From the NCBI GenBank assembly GCA_963782185.1, contig CAWAJB010000003.1, forward strand, positions 372,001 to 436,000: a stretch of 64,000 nt of DNA, given 5' to 3'. The notes below the pieces were generated by a model. That model ran no database searches, was not told the DNA's origin, and saw only the letters and a list, made by a program, of their open reading frames with translations. Position numbers and translations under genes: made by a program. The DNA is from RYN-230 sp963782185. Lineage in GTDB: Bacteria; Actinomycetota; Actinomycetes; Streptosporangiales; Streptosporangiaceae. Positions 17,503-26,085 of the stretch are shown here, in pieces (position 1 is the first letter of the stretch; each line of letters starts with the position of its first letter).

Positions 17503-18741
17503 TCACCGGGCGGAGTGGCGCGGGGACCTGGCGGTGAAGCGCCCGGGCCGCAGCGGCGCGAGCTCGGCCGGGGCCGTGCCGCCCGCGCCGCCGAGCACCT
17601 CGGCGGCGATCAGCCCGGCCAGGTGCGCGCCGAGGGTGACGCCGCTGTGGGTCACCGCCACGTACACGCCCTCTGCGCCGGGCAGCCAGCCCACGATGGA
17701 CCGGCCGTCTGCGGGCATGGGACGGACGCACACCCGGTAGCCGGTCACGGTGGCGCCGTCCAGCCCGCCGGTCACCCGCCGCGCGCGGTCCAGCAGCTCG
17801 GCGGCCCAGCGGCGCAGCTCCTCGTCCGGCGTGTGCAGGTCCACGGCCGCGTCCGGAGCTTCCAGGTGCACCAGCCCGCCGGCGTGGGGCCGCAGGTACA
17901 CCTGCGGCGCGTGCACGAGCCGTGCCGGGCCGGAAGGCGCCACGGGGCCCGCCTGGACGACCAGCCCCGGGGCCGCCGCGCCCGGATCTGCCCAGGGGAT
18001 GAGCGGGATCGGCCCGGCCGCGCCGGCCAGCACAGCCGGTCTGGCCGCGCCGGCCAGCCCGGCCGCGCGGGCCAGCGTGGCCAGGCGGGGAACCTGGATG
18101 CCCGCGCAGCACACCACGACGTCCGCGGGGATGAGCTGGCCGGCGGCGGTCCGCACGCCCCAGCCGCCGCCCGCCTCCGGCACCTCGAACCCGGTCACGC
18201 GGCCCGGCTCGCCGGTCAGCACCATGACCCCCCGCGCAGCGGCGTGGTCCAGCAGGTGGCTGATCATCGCCTCGGTGAGCAGGTACCCCTCGCCGGGAAA
18301 CCAGGCGACCGCGGTCACGGTGCGGGGCAGGCGCAGCGACGGCTCCAGCTCCGCTGCTTCCGCCGCGCTGATCAGGCGGGCCGGATACCCCCATCCGGCA
18401 AGCCTGCGGACCCGGGCGGCCAGCTCCATATGCCCGGACGGCCCCGCCGCCCATTCGAGGTTCCCCACGGGCCGGTACCACGCGGCGCCCCCCAGGCCTG
18501 CAGCCAGCTGCTCCCAGGCCCGTATCCCGGCGACGTTCAGGTCGTGGTAGGCGCGGGGGGCCTTGTCGTTGGAGTTGAGCCAGGCGAAGCTGGACCGGGT
18601 CGCCGCGTGGCCGGGCTGGTCCTGCTCCAGGAGCGTCACCTCGGCTCCTGCGCCGGCCAGCCGGGCGGCCAGGCACACGCCGATCACCCCGGCCCCGGTC
18701 ACCACACACCGCCGGGGTCCGGCCGGACCAGGACCGGGCAT
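17503..18741 (-). CDS. FAD-dependent oxidoreductase of the DAO family
   Basis: 412 residues. The dinucleotide-binding motif TGAGVIGVCLAARLAGAG and LLEQDQPGHAATRSSFAW near the N-terminus identify the glycine oxidase/D-amino-acid oxidase fold. CVRPMPADGRSIVGWLP and THSGVTLGAHLA near the C-terminus are the second FAD-contact region. I start at the ATG preceded by AAGGGGAAGCGG rather than nine codons earlier. It likely oxidises an amine or amino acid with oxygen or an electron acceptor. It is a single gene, not obviously in an operon with its neighbours. Confidence 0.85.
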   Translation of the reverse strand: MPGPGPAGPRRCVVTGAGVIGVCLAARLAGAGAEVTLLEQDQPGHAATRSSFAWLNSNDKAPRAYHDLNVAGIRAWEQLAAGLGGAAWYRPVGNLEWAAGPSGHMELAARVRRLAGWGYPARLISAAEAAELEPSLRLPRTVTAVAWFPGEGYLLTEAMISHLLDHAAARGVMVLTGEPGRVTGFEVPEAGGGWGVRTAAGQLIPADVVVCCAGIQVPRLATLARAAGLAGAARPAVLAGAAGPIPLIPWADPGAAAPGLVVQAGPVAPSGPARLVHAPQVYLRPHAGGLVHLEAPDAAVDLHTPDEELRRWAAELLDRARRVTGGLDGATVTGYRVCVRPMPADGRSIVGWLPGAEGVYVAVTHSGVTLGAHLAGLIAAEVLGGAGGTAPAELAPLRPGRFTARSPRHSAR

Positions 18742-18937
18742 CCGCTTCCCCTTCCGGCCGGCTTCCACGGATCATGCACGGAATCTCCACGGCATCACGC
18801 TCGTATTGATCGGGGCAAGGGCCGCCGCCGGATCCGGGAGACGGATCGGGCGGGGGCGATGATTTCCCGGCGGGCCGGCCGTCTACCGGGGCAGGCGCCC
18901 CGGGGCAGGCGCCCCCGATGACTGGAGGAGAACGACG

Positions 18938-19558
18938 ATGCGACTGACCCTGCACACCTTCCTGACCCTCGACGGCGTTATGCAGGCGCCAGGCGGCCCC
19001 GACGAGGACCCCGACGGCCATTTCGAGCACGGCGGCTGGTCGTTCCCGTACGGCGACGAGGACTTCGGCGTGGCCATGACCGGCTGGTTCGAGCACGCCG
19101 ACGCGTTCCTGCTGGGCCGCAGGACGTACCAGATCTTCGCCGGGCACTGGCCACGGGTCACCGACCCCGGTGACCCCATCGCGGCCAAGCTGAACACGCT
19201 GCCGAAGTACGTGGCCTCCACGACCCTCGACACCGCCGGATGGCACAACTCGTCGCTCCTCGGCGGGGATGTCGCCGCCGAGGTGGCCAAGCTCAAGGAA
19301 CGGCCGGGCCGCGAACTGCAGGTGCACGGCAGCGGCCAGCTGGCCCAGACGCTCATCGACCACGACCTGGTGGACGAGTACCGCCTGCTGTACTTCCCCG
19401 TGCACCTCGGCTCGGGGAAAAAGCTGTTCGGTGACGGCGCCCGGGCCGCGGCCCTGCGCCTGCGCAGCGCCACGACCACCAGCACCGGAGTGATCATCGC
19501 GACGTACGAACCGGACGGGCCGCCCCGCTACGGTTCCTACGCCCTCGACGAGGGGTGA
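18938..19558 (+). CDS. Dihydrofolate reductase-like (RibD C-terminal) family protein
   Basis: 206 residues, full family length. TFLTLDGVMQAPGGPDEDP begins the fold, LLGRRTYQIFAGHWP is the nucleotide-contact region, and VHGSGQLAQTLIDHDLVDE and GSGKKLFGDG are hallmark C-terminal motifs. Members reduce pteridine- or flavin-like compounds with NAD(P)H, though most are uncharacterised. A strong GGAGGAG precedes the ATG. A duplicated 14-bp element (ccggggcaggcgcc) lies just upstream at about 18886-18914. Compare the internally deleted relative near 60.1 kb. Confidence 0.88.
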   Translation: MRLTLHTFLTLDGVMQAPGGPDEDPDGHFEHGGWSFPYGDEDFGVAMTGWFEHADAFLLGRRTYQIFAGHWPRVTDPGDPIAAKLNTLPKYVASTTLDTAGWHNSSLLGGDVAAEVAKLKERPGRELQVHGSGQLAQTLIDHDLVDEYRLLYFPVHLGSGKKLFGDGARAAALRLRSATTTSTGVIIATYEPDGPPRYGSYALDEG

Positions 19559-19570
19559 GGCTGGGCCGGG

Positions 19571-19912
19571 TTAGTCCGCCAGGTGGTAGAACCCGGCCAG
19601 TGCCTGGCGGGCGGCCTCGCCGTCGCCGGCCGAGGCATCCCAGCGGACCTCCCGGCCGTCGGCTGTCACGGTGAACTCGAAGAAGCCGCAGCACTCCTTT
19701 TCCCGGCGGGCCAGGTCACGCACCCAGTCCTCGACCCCCGGGCCGGCGCGGAACCGGAAGCTGACGCCCGCGGCGGTCCGGCTGCGCCCGGCCAGGTGCC
19801 GGCGCAGCAGGCGGCGGTATTCGGCCATCCGCTCCGCGAACGCGCCCGGGGTGCCGCTCAGGTCGCACGCCACGGGCGGGGCGGGGGCGGGTTGGCCGCC
19901 GGGTTCATCCAT
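19571..19912 (-). CDS. Small cysteine-pair protein of unknown function
   Basis: 113 residues. A disordered Pro/Ala N-terminus is followed by a compact domain with LLRRHLAGRSRT, RFRAGPGVEDWVRDLARRE and the vicinal cysteines in KECCGFFEFTVTADG. Similar small ECC-containing proteins occur widely in actinobacteria, often near regulators, without an assigned role; the cysteine pair might bind metal. It lies tail-to-tail with the DHFR-like gene (12 bp apart). Confidence 0.65.
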   Translation of the reverse strand: MDEPGGQPAPAPPVACDLSGTPGAFAERMAEYRRLLRRHLAGRSRTAAGVSFRFRAGPGVEDWVRDLARREKECCGFFEFTVTADGREVRWDASAGDGEAARQALAGFYHLAD

Positions 19913-19921
19913 GACAGCCTC

Positions 19922-20480
19922 CGTGGTGACCAGATCGAGTGCTCGCCGGCCCGGCCAACGTAAGCCACCCCGGCCAGGGCCTGATCCTGCTCAGGTGCCT
20001 GCGGGATCAGGTTGAACCCGGTGCAGCCCGCCGCCACGTACGGGGCGAGGAACGCGGCCACGTCGTCCGCGGTGCCGTACGGGCAGTACCGCTCGAAGCG
20101 CTCGAACGGCATCCCGTAGAAAGCCTCCATGGCCGGGGCCAGGCTGGCCCGGGCCGCCTCCCGGGTGTCCGCGAACCCGCACCACACCTGCATCGCGTGC
20201 CGGGCCGGCGGACCGGCGCGCCCGGCCCGGGCGGCTTCCGCGGCTGCCAGCTCGACCGCGGCGGCGAAGCGCCGGGGCGAGTTCCAGATGCCCAGCCAGC
20301 CATCGCCAGCGGCCCGCCCGCCGGATGGCCGCGTCCGAGCGGCGCCACGATGATGGGGATGCCCGGCGCCGGGGGAACGATCACCGCCTCGTCCAGGAAC
20401 GCCCGCGCCGTGGCCTGATCCCAGTCCGGCAGGCCGTACGGGATCATCAGGCCGACCCGGGGGCTGGCCGCGCTGTTCAT
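19922..20480 (-). pseudogene. Remnant of an LLM-class (F420-type) oxidoreductase
   Basis: The start is recognisable (SPRVGLMIPYGLPDWDQAT). The reading then moves through three frames within about 60 bp: PIIVAPLG, then SDAAIRRAGR, then GDGWLGIWNSPRRFAAAVEL. It continues as WCGFADTREAARASLAP and ERYCPYGTADDVAAFLAPYV, the normal C-terminal region of this family. About 120-150 codons of the barrel are missing between PYGLPDWD and VIVPPAPG. This is therefore a deletion plus frameshifts, not one sequencing error. Its ATG overlaps the stop of the next upstream gene (ATGA), so the two were once coupled. Confidence 0.75.
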
Positions 20481-21267
20481 GGCCGCCCGCCCGCAGCCCG
20501 GGGCCGCAGCCTGGGGATCAGGGCGGGCACGCTGGCCAGGTAGGCCGTGTAGGCCCCGCCGAGAGAGCGTCTGAGGTCGCGTTCCTCGAACCAGATACCG
20601 GCCAGGATGTAGCCGGTCGCCGTGGCGGCGAACAGCAGGTGCCCGGCCGTCATCGTCGGCGACGCCCAGAAGACGATCACGAATCCGGCCATCAGCGGAT
20701 GGCGAAGCCGGCCGTACAGGCCGCGCTGGGTAAAGGGCGGCGGGGTGTAGCGGGGCCCGCGCAGATGCAGCCAGGCCTGCCGCAGCCCGAACAGGTCCGA
20801 GTGGCTGATCATGAATGTGGAGCTGATGGCCACCAGCCATCCCGACGCATAGAGCGTGAGGAGAGCGGCGGCGGCCAGGCCGGACACATGCCAGGCCACC
20901 CGGTGACCGGGCGCCAGCCCCAGAAAAGCAGGGCCAGGGCGCCGTCCGCGCAGAGCACGAACGTCGCCCGCTCGGCCGGCCCGGGCACCAGCCGGGTGGA
21001 CCAGCGCTTGAACCAGGGCCGGGCCATGACCGTGTGCTGCAGCGCGAACAGCGCCAGCAGTGCGACGTCGGCTGCCACGGCGAGCGGCCAGGGGGAGTGC
21101 GGTCCGTCGTCGATGCCCTTGGGTACCCCGGCACCGATGAAGAAGCCGATGGCGTACCCGAGCACGGCGAGCAGGCTCAGGTACGCGGCCGCCGCGTAGC
21201 CCATGATGAAGCCGCCGGCGGTGCGGGGGCGCCAGCCTGGCGGCGTGGTCTTGCTGAGTTCGGACAT
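20477..21267 (-). pseudogene. Frameshifted isoprenylcysteine-methyltransferase/NnrU-like membrane protein
   Basis: The N-terminal half (MSELSKTTPPGWRPRTAGGF, GYAAAAYLSLLAVLGYAIG, LLALFALQHTVMARPWFKR, LLFWGWRPVTG) is in one frame. The C-terminal half (VAWHVSGLAAAALLTLYASG, SDLFGLRQAWLHLRG, YGRLRHPLMAGFVIVFW, WFEERDLRRSLGGAYTAYL) is in another. A single missing G near 20900-20905 explains the break. HPLMAGF and EERDL are the usual catalytic-region motifs of membrane methyltransferases of this superfamily. Only one base separates it from an intact gene of about 263 codons, so a base-calling error is a real alternative. Confidence 0.75.
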
Positions 21268-21284
21268 GCCCCGACGGTAGGTTC

Positions 21285-21437
21285 GCGGCACGGCGGGTGG
21301 CCCACCACCTGGAGCGCACGGCACTGCGGGTGCTGACCGACTGCGCGCCCGAGTTCGTGCCGGTCGCCGTGCCGCACGCGGTGGCGCTGATCGACCGTGA
21401 GCCGCAGGCCGCCCTGCGGCTGACCGGGTCGGGCTGA
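21285..21437 (+). pseudogene. Unidentified coding remnant (C-terminal stub)
   Basis: A frame with strong GC bias in the third codon position reads RFAARRVAHHLERTALRVL and TDCAPEFVPVAVPHAVAL and stops at 21437, about 50 codons in all. No start codon with a ribosome site is present. It looks like the last exposed piece of a larger gene, but I cannot name the family. Confidence 0.3.
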
Positions 21438-21453
21438 CCGGGCCCGCCTGAGG

Positions 21454-22704
21454 TCACTGCTGGGCCGGGTTGGTGACCTGGGCGAGGAACAGGGGGGTGT
21501 GCGTGGCGGTGTCCTCGAGCACCAGCAGGAACGGCCGGTTGAAGGTCAGGATCAGCGGGGGGGCGGCGGGCTCGGCGGTGCCGACCGCCACGCCGGTCGC
21601 GGCGGCGGCGGTGGTCCCGGCGGGAGTGACGTCCATGATGTCGTGCTGGACGACTTCGGAGATCTGGGTGTCGCCGGCGCCGAGGCCGGTGTAATCGCCG
21701 TCGAGGGGCAGGCCCATGGTGGCCAGGGGGGCTTGCAGGTTGTCCCAGGCCTGGCTCAGGTGCAGCCGGGGCAGCTGGACCTCGGCGGACCGCGTGGAGC
21801 TTCCGGCGGTCAGGGCCGCCCACTGGGCCAGCGTGGGGGCGGCGCACCCGGTCGCGTGAGCCGGCGGCAGCAGGGCCACCGCGGCCAGCCGGCCGCCGGC
21901 GTAGGGCAGCGTGGCCGACTGCCAGCCGCCCGCCTGACGGTAACTGGCGACCGGGACGCCGCTGCGCATCAGCGGCACCCGGATTACCCGGCCGTCGCCG
22001 GTATGGAACGGCGCCGGGCTGGTCGCCGGGAACGGATTCCGCCAGCGCGCCTTCAGGTAGAGGGCGTTGGTCAGCACGACCCGGGTGGACAGGGGCAGCG
22101 GTGCCGCGAAGAGGGCAGGAATCAGGCCGTGGGTCTCGCGGGCGACGACTGCGTCGATCCCGTTGGTGGTCGCGGGCTCGTCCCCGAAGTCGACGGCCCC
22201 CAGGCCGGTGTGGAAGGCGGTGCGCAGATCGTCGAGCACCCGCTGGGTGGGACGGTTCCCCGATTGCGCGAAGAGATGGTTGCTGACCGCGAGCTGGTGC
22301 AGACCGGCCAGCGTCGCGGTGTGCCGGTCGAGCGCCGCGACCAGCCCCGGCTTCCAGGCGGGCAGGCGGAGCAGCCGCCCGAGGGACGCTGCGGTCGGTC
22401 CCCTGGCCCCCGCGTACAGCATGCCCAGCGCCTGGGTGGCAGATTCCGGCGACAGCAGCAGGTTGGGGCCGGGCTTCGAGGGGCAGACGCGGTCGAACAA
22501 CGCCAGGCTGAACGCGTCCTGCGCGGCTGTGACCTGGGCTGGGGACATGCTGCTGGGGGGAAGCTGTTCTACCCGGCCCACCAGCAACTGCTCCCCGCGG
22601 CCGGCGGATGGCCGTGACTGCCCGCAGGCCGCCGCCAGGACCGCCCCGCTGGCCAGGACAGCCAGAGTCATCGCCGCGTGGCGGCCAGACCGGCGCCATC
22701 CCAT
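21454..22704 (-). CDS. Serpin-family protease inhibitor, predicted lipoprotein
   Basis: 416 residues from an ATG with GGGAGG seven bases upstream. A signal region ends in a lipobox LAAAC (Cys about 27). The serpin fold follows: NLLLSPESATQALGMLYAGA, ALYLKARWRNPF and VALLPPA. The reactive-centre hinge GTTAAAATGVAVG comes next, then FNRPFLLVLEDTATHTPLFL. The hinge has the small residues expected of an inhibitory serpin. Either alignment of the loop puts an alanine at P1, suggesting an elastase- or subtilisin-like target. Bacterial serpins are uncommon. The neighbour upstream on the same strand is a secreted serine protease, separated by a perfect hairpin, so each is probably transcribed separately. 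Confidence 0.88.
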   Translation of the reverse strand: MGWRRSGRHAAMTLAVLASGAVLAAACGQSRPSAGRGEQLLVGRVEQLPPSSMSPAQVTAAQDAFSLALFDRVCPSKPGPNLLLSPESATQALGMLYAGARGPTAASLGRLLRLPAWKPGLVAALDRHTATLAGLHQLAVSNHLFAQSGNRPTQRVLDDLRTAFHTGLGAVDFGDEPATTNGIDAVVARETHGLIPALFAAPLPLSTRVVLTNALYLKARWRNPFPATSPAPFHTGDGRVIRVPLMRSGVPVASYRQAGGWQSATLPYAGGRLAAVALLPPAHATGCAAPTLAQWAALTAGSSTRSAEVQLPRLHLSQAWDNLQAPLATMGLPLDGDYTGLGAGDTQISEVVQHDIMDVTPAGTTAAAATGVAVGTAEPAAPPLILTFNRPFLLVLEDTATHTPLFLAQVTNPAQQ

Positions 22705-22795
22705 GGGGCCTCCCTGCCGGGGCATCCGATGTCTACCTGCTATGAGACGCACGCCGCGTCCTCGTGGTTTCGCAACAGCCCCGCCGACCATGACG

Positions 22796-22825
22796 GCCCG
22801 GGATCCGCCGCAGCGGATCCCGGGC
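22796..22825 (-). terminator. Perfect 13-bp hairpin between protease and serpin genes
   Basis: gcccgggatccgc (22796-22808) and gcggatcccgggc (22813-22825) pair perfectly around a 4-base loop. It lies 25 bp after the protease stop and 92 bp before the serpin start, a typical actinobacterial terminator without a U-tract. Confidence 0.7.
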
Positions 22826-22849
22826 GCGCCGGTCGGCAGATACCGAGAG

Positions 22850-23983
22850 TTAGCAGCTCGCCGCGCCGAAGCAGCGGACCTGGTTGGACAGGGTGTCCTG
22901 ATAGGGCGAGTACATCGCGTGGGGCAGGTTGGAGTACGTGTAGTCGTTATGGCCGTTGATGAAGCCCGGGCCGCTGGTCGTCCAGCCGATGTTCCAGGCG
23001 CCCCCGCTTGACCCTCCGGTCATCGGGTTACCGATGACGATGGGATGGGTGGGGTCCGCGCCGCCATGGCTGTCCTGGCCCGCGGTCGCGCCGATGTCCT
23101 CGATCAGGTTATTGCCGTTGTACGGGGCCGCGGCCGGGTACCCGAAGGCAACGAACTGCTCGTTGACGGAATGGTTCCAGGCGAATCCGTCCCAGCCCAC
23201 GGTCTGCCCGAGAGTCCGCCCGGTCTTGCTGGACCTCCCCACCGTCATGGCGGCTTCGTCCTCGGTGAAATCTCTGTTGCGGTACCAGGCAGTGCTCGTG
23301 GCCGAACCGCCGTTCCAGACGAATTCACCGAACGGGTCGAAATTCGACAGGTTTCCGTTGTAGGCCGGGATGAAGATGGCGGAGCTGTCATAGACATGGT
23401 TGTTCGCCTCGGTGTTCACGAGGCAGTGACCGGCGGTCCAGATCTCATTCTCGTTGCTGGTGCCACTCGCCGAGGCGACCGCGGTGGCGGAACAGACGAA
23501 TCCGCTGCCGCCGTTGGTGAAGAAGAGCTTGCCGTTCACCTGGTAAGGATAGGTGTGCCACAGGGCCGCGGCCGGGGTGAAACTGTCGTAGGGGTACGGG
23601 TAGGGGAACGCCTGCGGCGAGATTGCCTTGGTGGACGGAGCGGCCGCCGCGTGCCCGTTCGGCAGGCCGCCCGCGACCTGGCCGGGCTTCCCCGGCTGCT
23701 TGCCCCTGGCCGGGAGTGTCTTCGGCGCTTTCCCGGCGACGACCACGCTGGCCGGCTTGGCCGCCCGGAGCCGGGCCGGGGTCCAGTAGGCCAGCACGGC
23801 CTTCGCGCTCGGAGCACCGACGGCCGAGTGGATGACCACGGCAGGGCCGGCGGCGGGCGTGCTGGCCTGGGCGGACGCCCCTGGGGCGAGCCATGCCCCC
23901 ATCATGCCGGCTGAGCACAGTGCCGCCGGGACGGTCCAGCGGACCGCGCCGGACAGTGGATGCTTATGCGTGTGAGATGGCAT
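22850..23983 (-). CDS. Secreted trypsin-like serine protease
   Basis: 377 residues. A signal peptide (about 1-40, ending GASAQA) is followed by a pro-region (about 40-125) with basic clusters, then the catalytic domain. The His motif is IWTAGHCLV, a candidate Asp lies in FTEDEAAMTVG, and the Ser motif is GGSSGGAW. SGFVCSATAV gives the disulfide-forming cysteine before the His. It resembles the S1/V8-like secreted peptidases of actinobacteria. The cleavage specificity cannot be read with confidence. Codon composition is slightly less GC-extreme than the neighbours. The adjacent serpin may protect the producer from this or another protease. Confidence 0.87.
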   Translation of the reverse strand: MPSHTHKHPLSGAVRWTVPAALCSAGMMGAWLAPGASAQASTPAAGPAVVIHSAVGAPSAKAVLAYWTPARLRAAKPASVVVAGKAPKTLPARGKQPGKPGQVAGGLPNGHAAAAPSTKAISPQAFPYPYPYDSFTPAAALWHTYPYQVNGKLFFTNGGSGFVCSATAVASASGTSNENEIWTAGHCLVNTEANNHVYDSSAIFIPAYNGNLSNFDPFGEFVWNGGSATSTAWYRNRDFTEDEAAMTVGRSSKTGRTLGQTVGWDGFAWNHSVNEQFVAFGYPAAAPYNGNNLIEDIGATAGQDSHGGADPTHPIVIGNPMTGGSSGGAWNIGWTTSGPGFINGHNDYTYSNLPHAMYSPYQDTLSNQVRCFGAASC

Positions 23984-24415
23984 TCAAGACGACCCTTCTC
24001 GTGAGATGCGCAAGGCGCACTGGCCTGGCCTTCCGGTCGTACCGGGTAAGGCCTTGGTGTCATGAGACCGGCGGCGCGGGAACAGCCGGAAGCACTTCTC
24101 CCCTGTATCCGAATTGCCGCCGCCGGAAGGGAATCGTGCGAAACTGGGTGATAGCCGCCCTTAATTCTCCCTTATGCTGTTCCGTGCCGGGCCGGTCGGG
24201 CGCGGCGGTCCTCACCATAATGTACGGACAGGGGCCGCTACTTAGGAATACACGCTCTCCCCGCCGGCTCGTAAAATAGGTAAAGCAATTCGCCTCAGCA
24301 TGGACTGATAACGGCAGGAATGTGGCTGAGCCAAATAATGTCCCATTGAAGTGATTTCAGCGATTTCTGGGCCTGGTCCCCTGACCCGGGGCCGGCCTGT
24401 GACCCTAGGCCAGGC
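23984..24415. other. AT-richer intergenic region upstream of the protease
   Basis: 432 bp without a convincing gene, clearly lower in GC than the surroundings, with stretches such as ataatgtacgg and aaaataggtaaagcaatt. It must hold the protease promoter on the minus strand, but I could not fix a convincing -35/-10 pair. The forward open frame here begins antisense to the protease and has no family signature. Confidence 0.5.
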
Positions 24416-24655
24416 TCACAGGCCGGCCGAGCCGTCGATGGCCTCGCGGATCAGGTCGGCGTGCCCGTTGTGGCGCGCGTACTCCTCCACGAGGTGCTGC
24501 CACATCCAGCGCACCGAGGTGGTCTTCCCCCCGAACGTGAATGTGTCGTCCAGCTTCGCGCCCTCGAGCGCGGCATCGACGGCCCGGCACTCGGCCCGGT
24601 AGCGCTCGACGTCCTCCTCGGCGCCGGCCGGGTCGGCCTCTTCGAAGTCCGTTCA
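24416..24655 (-). pseudogene. C-terminal remnant of a DinB/DUF664-family protein
   Basis: On the minus strand one frame reads DFEEADPAGAEEDVERYRAE, FTFGGKTTSVRWMWQHLVEE, YARHNGHADLIREAIDGSAG and stops at 24416. EEYARHNGHADLIREAIDG is the diagnostic C-terminal motif of the mini-DinB (DUF664) group, putative metal-dependent thiol transferases. The N-terminal half with the first metal-binding His is absent and no start codon precedes the fragment. Confidence 0.8.
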
Positions 24656-24931
24656 TCCCGCCATGGTGCCCGCTGACGGCGGCCTGGTCAGTGGAACCTG
24701 GCCGCCGGCCGGGCCGCCCGCCAGCCTGCGGCCCGCCCGCCAGCCCGTGTTCCGCCGGCAGTTACAAGTTCCCTGGTCTCTATCAGCAGACAGTAGCCAT
24801 AGTGATACTTTCAGTTATCAAGCTGCTGGCACCCCCCGTGCCCCACGGCTGACCCCCGGCATGACAATGAGCTCTTATGTGCGGCCAGTGCGGGATCATG
24901 CGGCCGCCCGAATGAGGGAGGAGATCGCCCT

Positions 24932-25876
24932 ATGAGCCCGCTCGCCGCCGAGCCGGCCCGCGCACCTGGTCCGGCACGCCGGGCCCTGAGAATGGCCGCG
25001 GCGGCCCTCGGCACCCTGGCCGCGGTCACGTCGGCGGTGCTCAATCAGGCCGGGACGGTGCAGGCGGCCGTTCCGTGGCCTGCTGGCCGGGCGGCACAGG
25101 TGCGGGAGCAAGCCTGGATCCCCGCGCCGGCCACCGGGACGCTGCGTCCGGGCATGGAGGGCGCCGCGGTGCTCAGGCTCCAGCAGCGCCTCGCCCAGCT
25201 GCACTACTACCCGGGCTCGGCTAACGGCCGGTTCGGCACCGACACGCTCGAAGCTGTCTGGGCGTTCAAGGAAGTGCAGGGGCTGCCCACGACGGCCGGG
25301 GCCAACAACGTGGACCCGGCCATGCAGCGGGCCCTGGCCCGCCCCCGGCCGCCGCAGGTGCTTGTCCCCGGCGGCGGCCACACGCGCATCGAGGTCAACC
25401 TGCCCCTCGAGGTGCTGGTCCTGTACACGCACGGACAGGTCCGGCTAATAAGCCACATTTCCGCAGGTGGCGGGTACCGTTACCGCTGCCCCGGCGGCGG
25501 GACCTGCGGCCCGGCCCTCACTCCGGACGGCAACTACCGGGCTCACCTGTTCGAGGCCGGATGGCTGCATGTGCCGCTCGGCCGGATGTACAACCCGGTG
25601 TTCTTCATCGGCACGAACTTCGCCATCCACGGCGACATCCCCATTCCGCTGAAGCCGGCCTCGCACGGCTGCGTGCGGGTGCCGGTGGCCGTGGCCGACC
25701 TGCTGTACCGGCAGATCCGGATCAGCGAGGGCTGGGGCACGCGCATCTACATCCGCGGCCACGCTCCCGGCACGGTGGTCCCGGACCATCCCGGCCGCGG
25801 CGCCCCCGCCCCTCTGGCCCCCTGGTCCCTGGCCAGCCCCGCGCTGCTCGGCTCCCCGGCGCCGCGGGTCTCGTGA
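24932..25876 (+). CDS. L,D-transpeptidase with peptidoglycan-binding domain
   Basis: 314 residues behind a strong GGGAGGAG. A signal or anchor segment (about 15-45) precedes a PG_binding_1 domain (about 72-130; PGMEGAAVLRLQQRLAQLHY, NGRFGTDTLEAVWAF). The YkuD catalytic domain (about 150-275) carries AIHGDIPI and SHGCVRV with the nucleophile Cys at about 247. It forms 3-3 crosslinks or attaches proteins to peptidoglycan outside the membrane. The Pro/Ala-rich tail is low complexity. No operon partner: the next gene starts 209 bp downstream past a 15-bp repeat array. Confidence 0.9.
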   Translation: MSPLAAEPARAPGPARRALRMAAAALGTLAAVTSAVLNQAGTVQAAVPWPAGRAAQVREQAWIPAPATGTLRPGMEGAAVLRLQQRLAQLHYYPGSANGRFGTDTLEAVWAFKEVQGLPTTAGANNVDPAMQRALARPRPPQVLVPGGGHTRIEVNLPLEVLVLYTHGQVRLISHISAGGGYRYRCPGGGTCGPALTPDGNYRAHLFEAGWLHVPLGRMYNPVFFIGTNFAIHGDIPIPLKPASHGCVRVPVAVADLLYRQIRISEGWGTRIYIRGHAPGTVVPDHPGRGAPAPLAPWSLASPALLGSPAPRVS

Positions 25877-25900
25877 GGCCGGGCCCGCCGCGGCCGGGCT

Positions 25901-25972
25901 GACCGCGGCCGGGCTGACCGCGGCCGGGCTGACCGCGGCCGGGCTGACCGCGGCCGGGCTGACCGCGGCCGG
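25901..25972. repeat. 15-bp tandem repeat, nearly five copies
   Basis: The unit gaccgcggccgggct occurs at 25901, 25916, 25931, 25946 and, truncated, at 25961; a degenerate copy precedes it at 25886. It lies just after the L,D-transpeptidase stop. Each unit holds the palindrome ccgcgg. Confidence 0.9.
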
Positions 25973-26085
25973 CTAACGGCAGGCGCGGCCTGGGCTCCGG
26001 TCCTCGCCACATCCCTGGCCCCGGCTGGCATACTCGGCAGCACGCGTGGCGCGCCGCCCGGCCGGGCGGGCCAGGGGGGTTGCTG

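Noticed and set aside
20477..22699. 740-residue minus-strand open frame joining the NnrU-like tail with the serpin region
   Set aside because: Its upstream two thirds are antisense or out of frame to the serpin; only the last part is real coding sequence.
23893..24279. 128-residue forward frame upstream of the protease
   Set aside because: Half of it is antisense to the protease signal peptide and it has no coding-type third-position bias beyond that.
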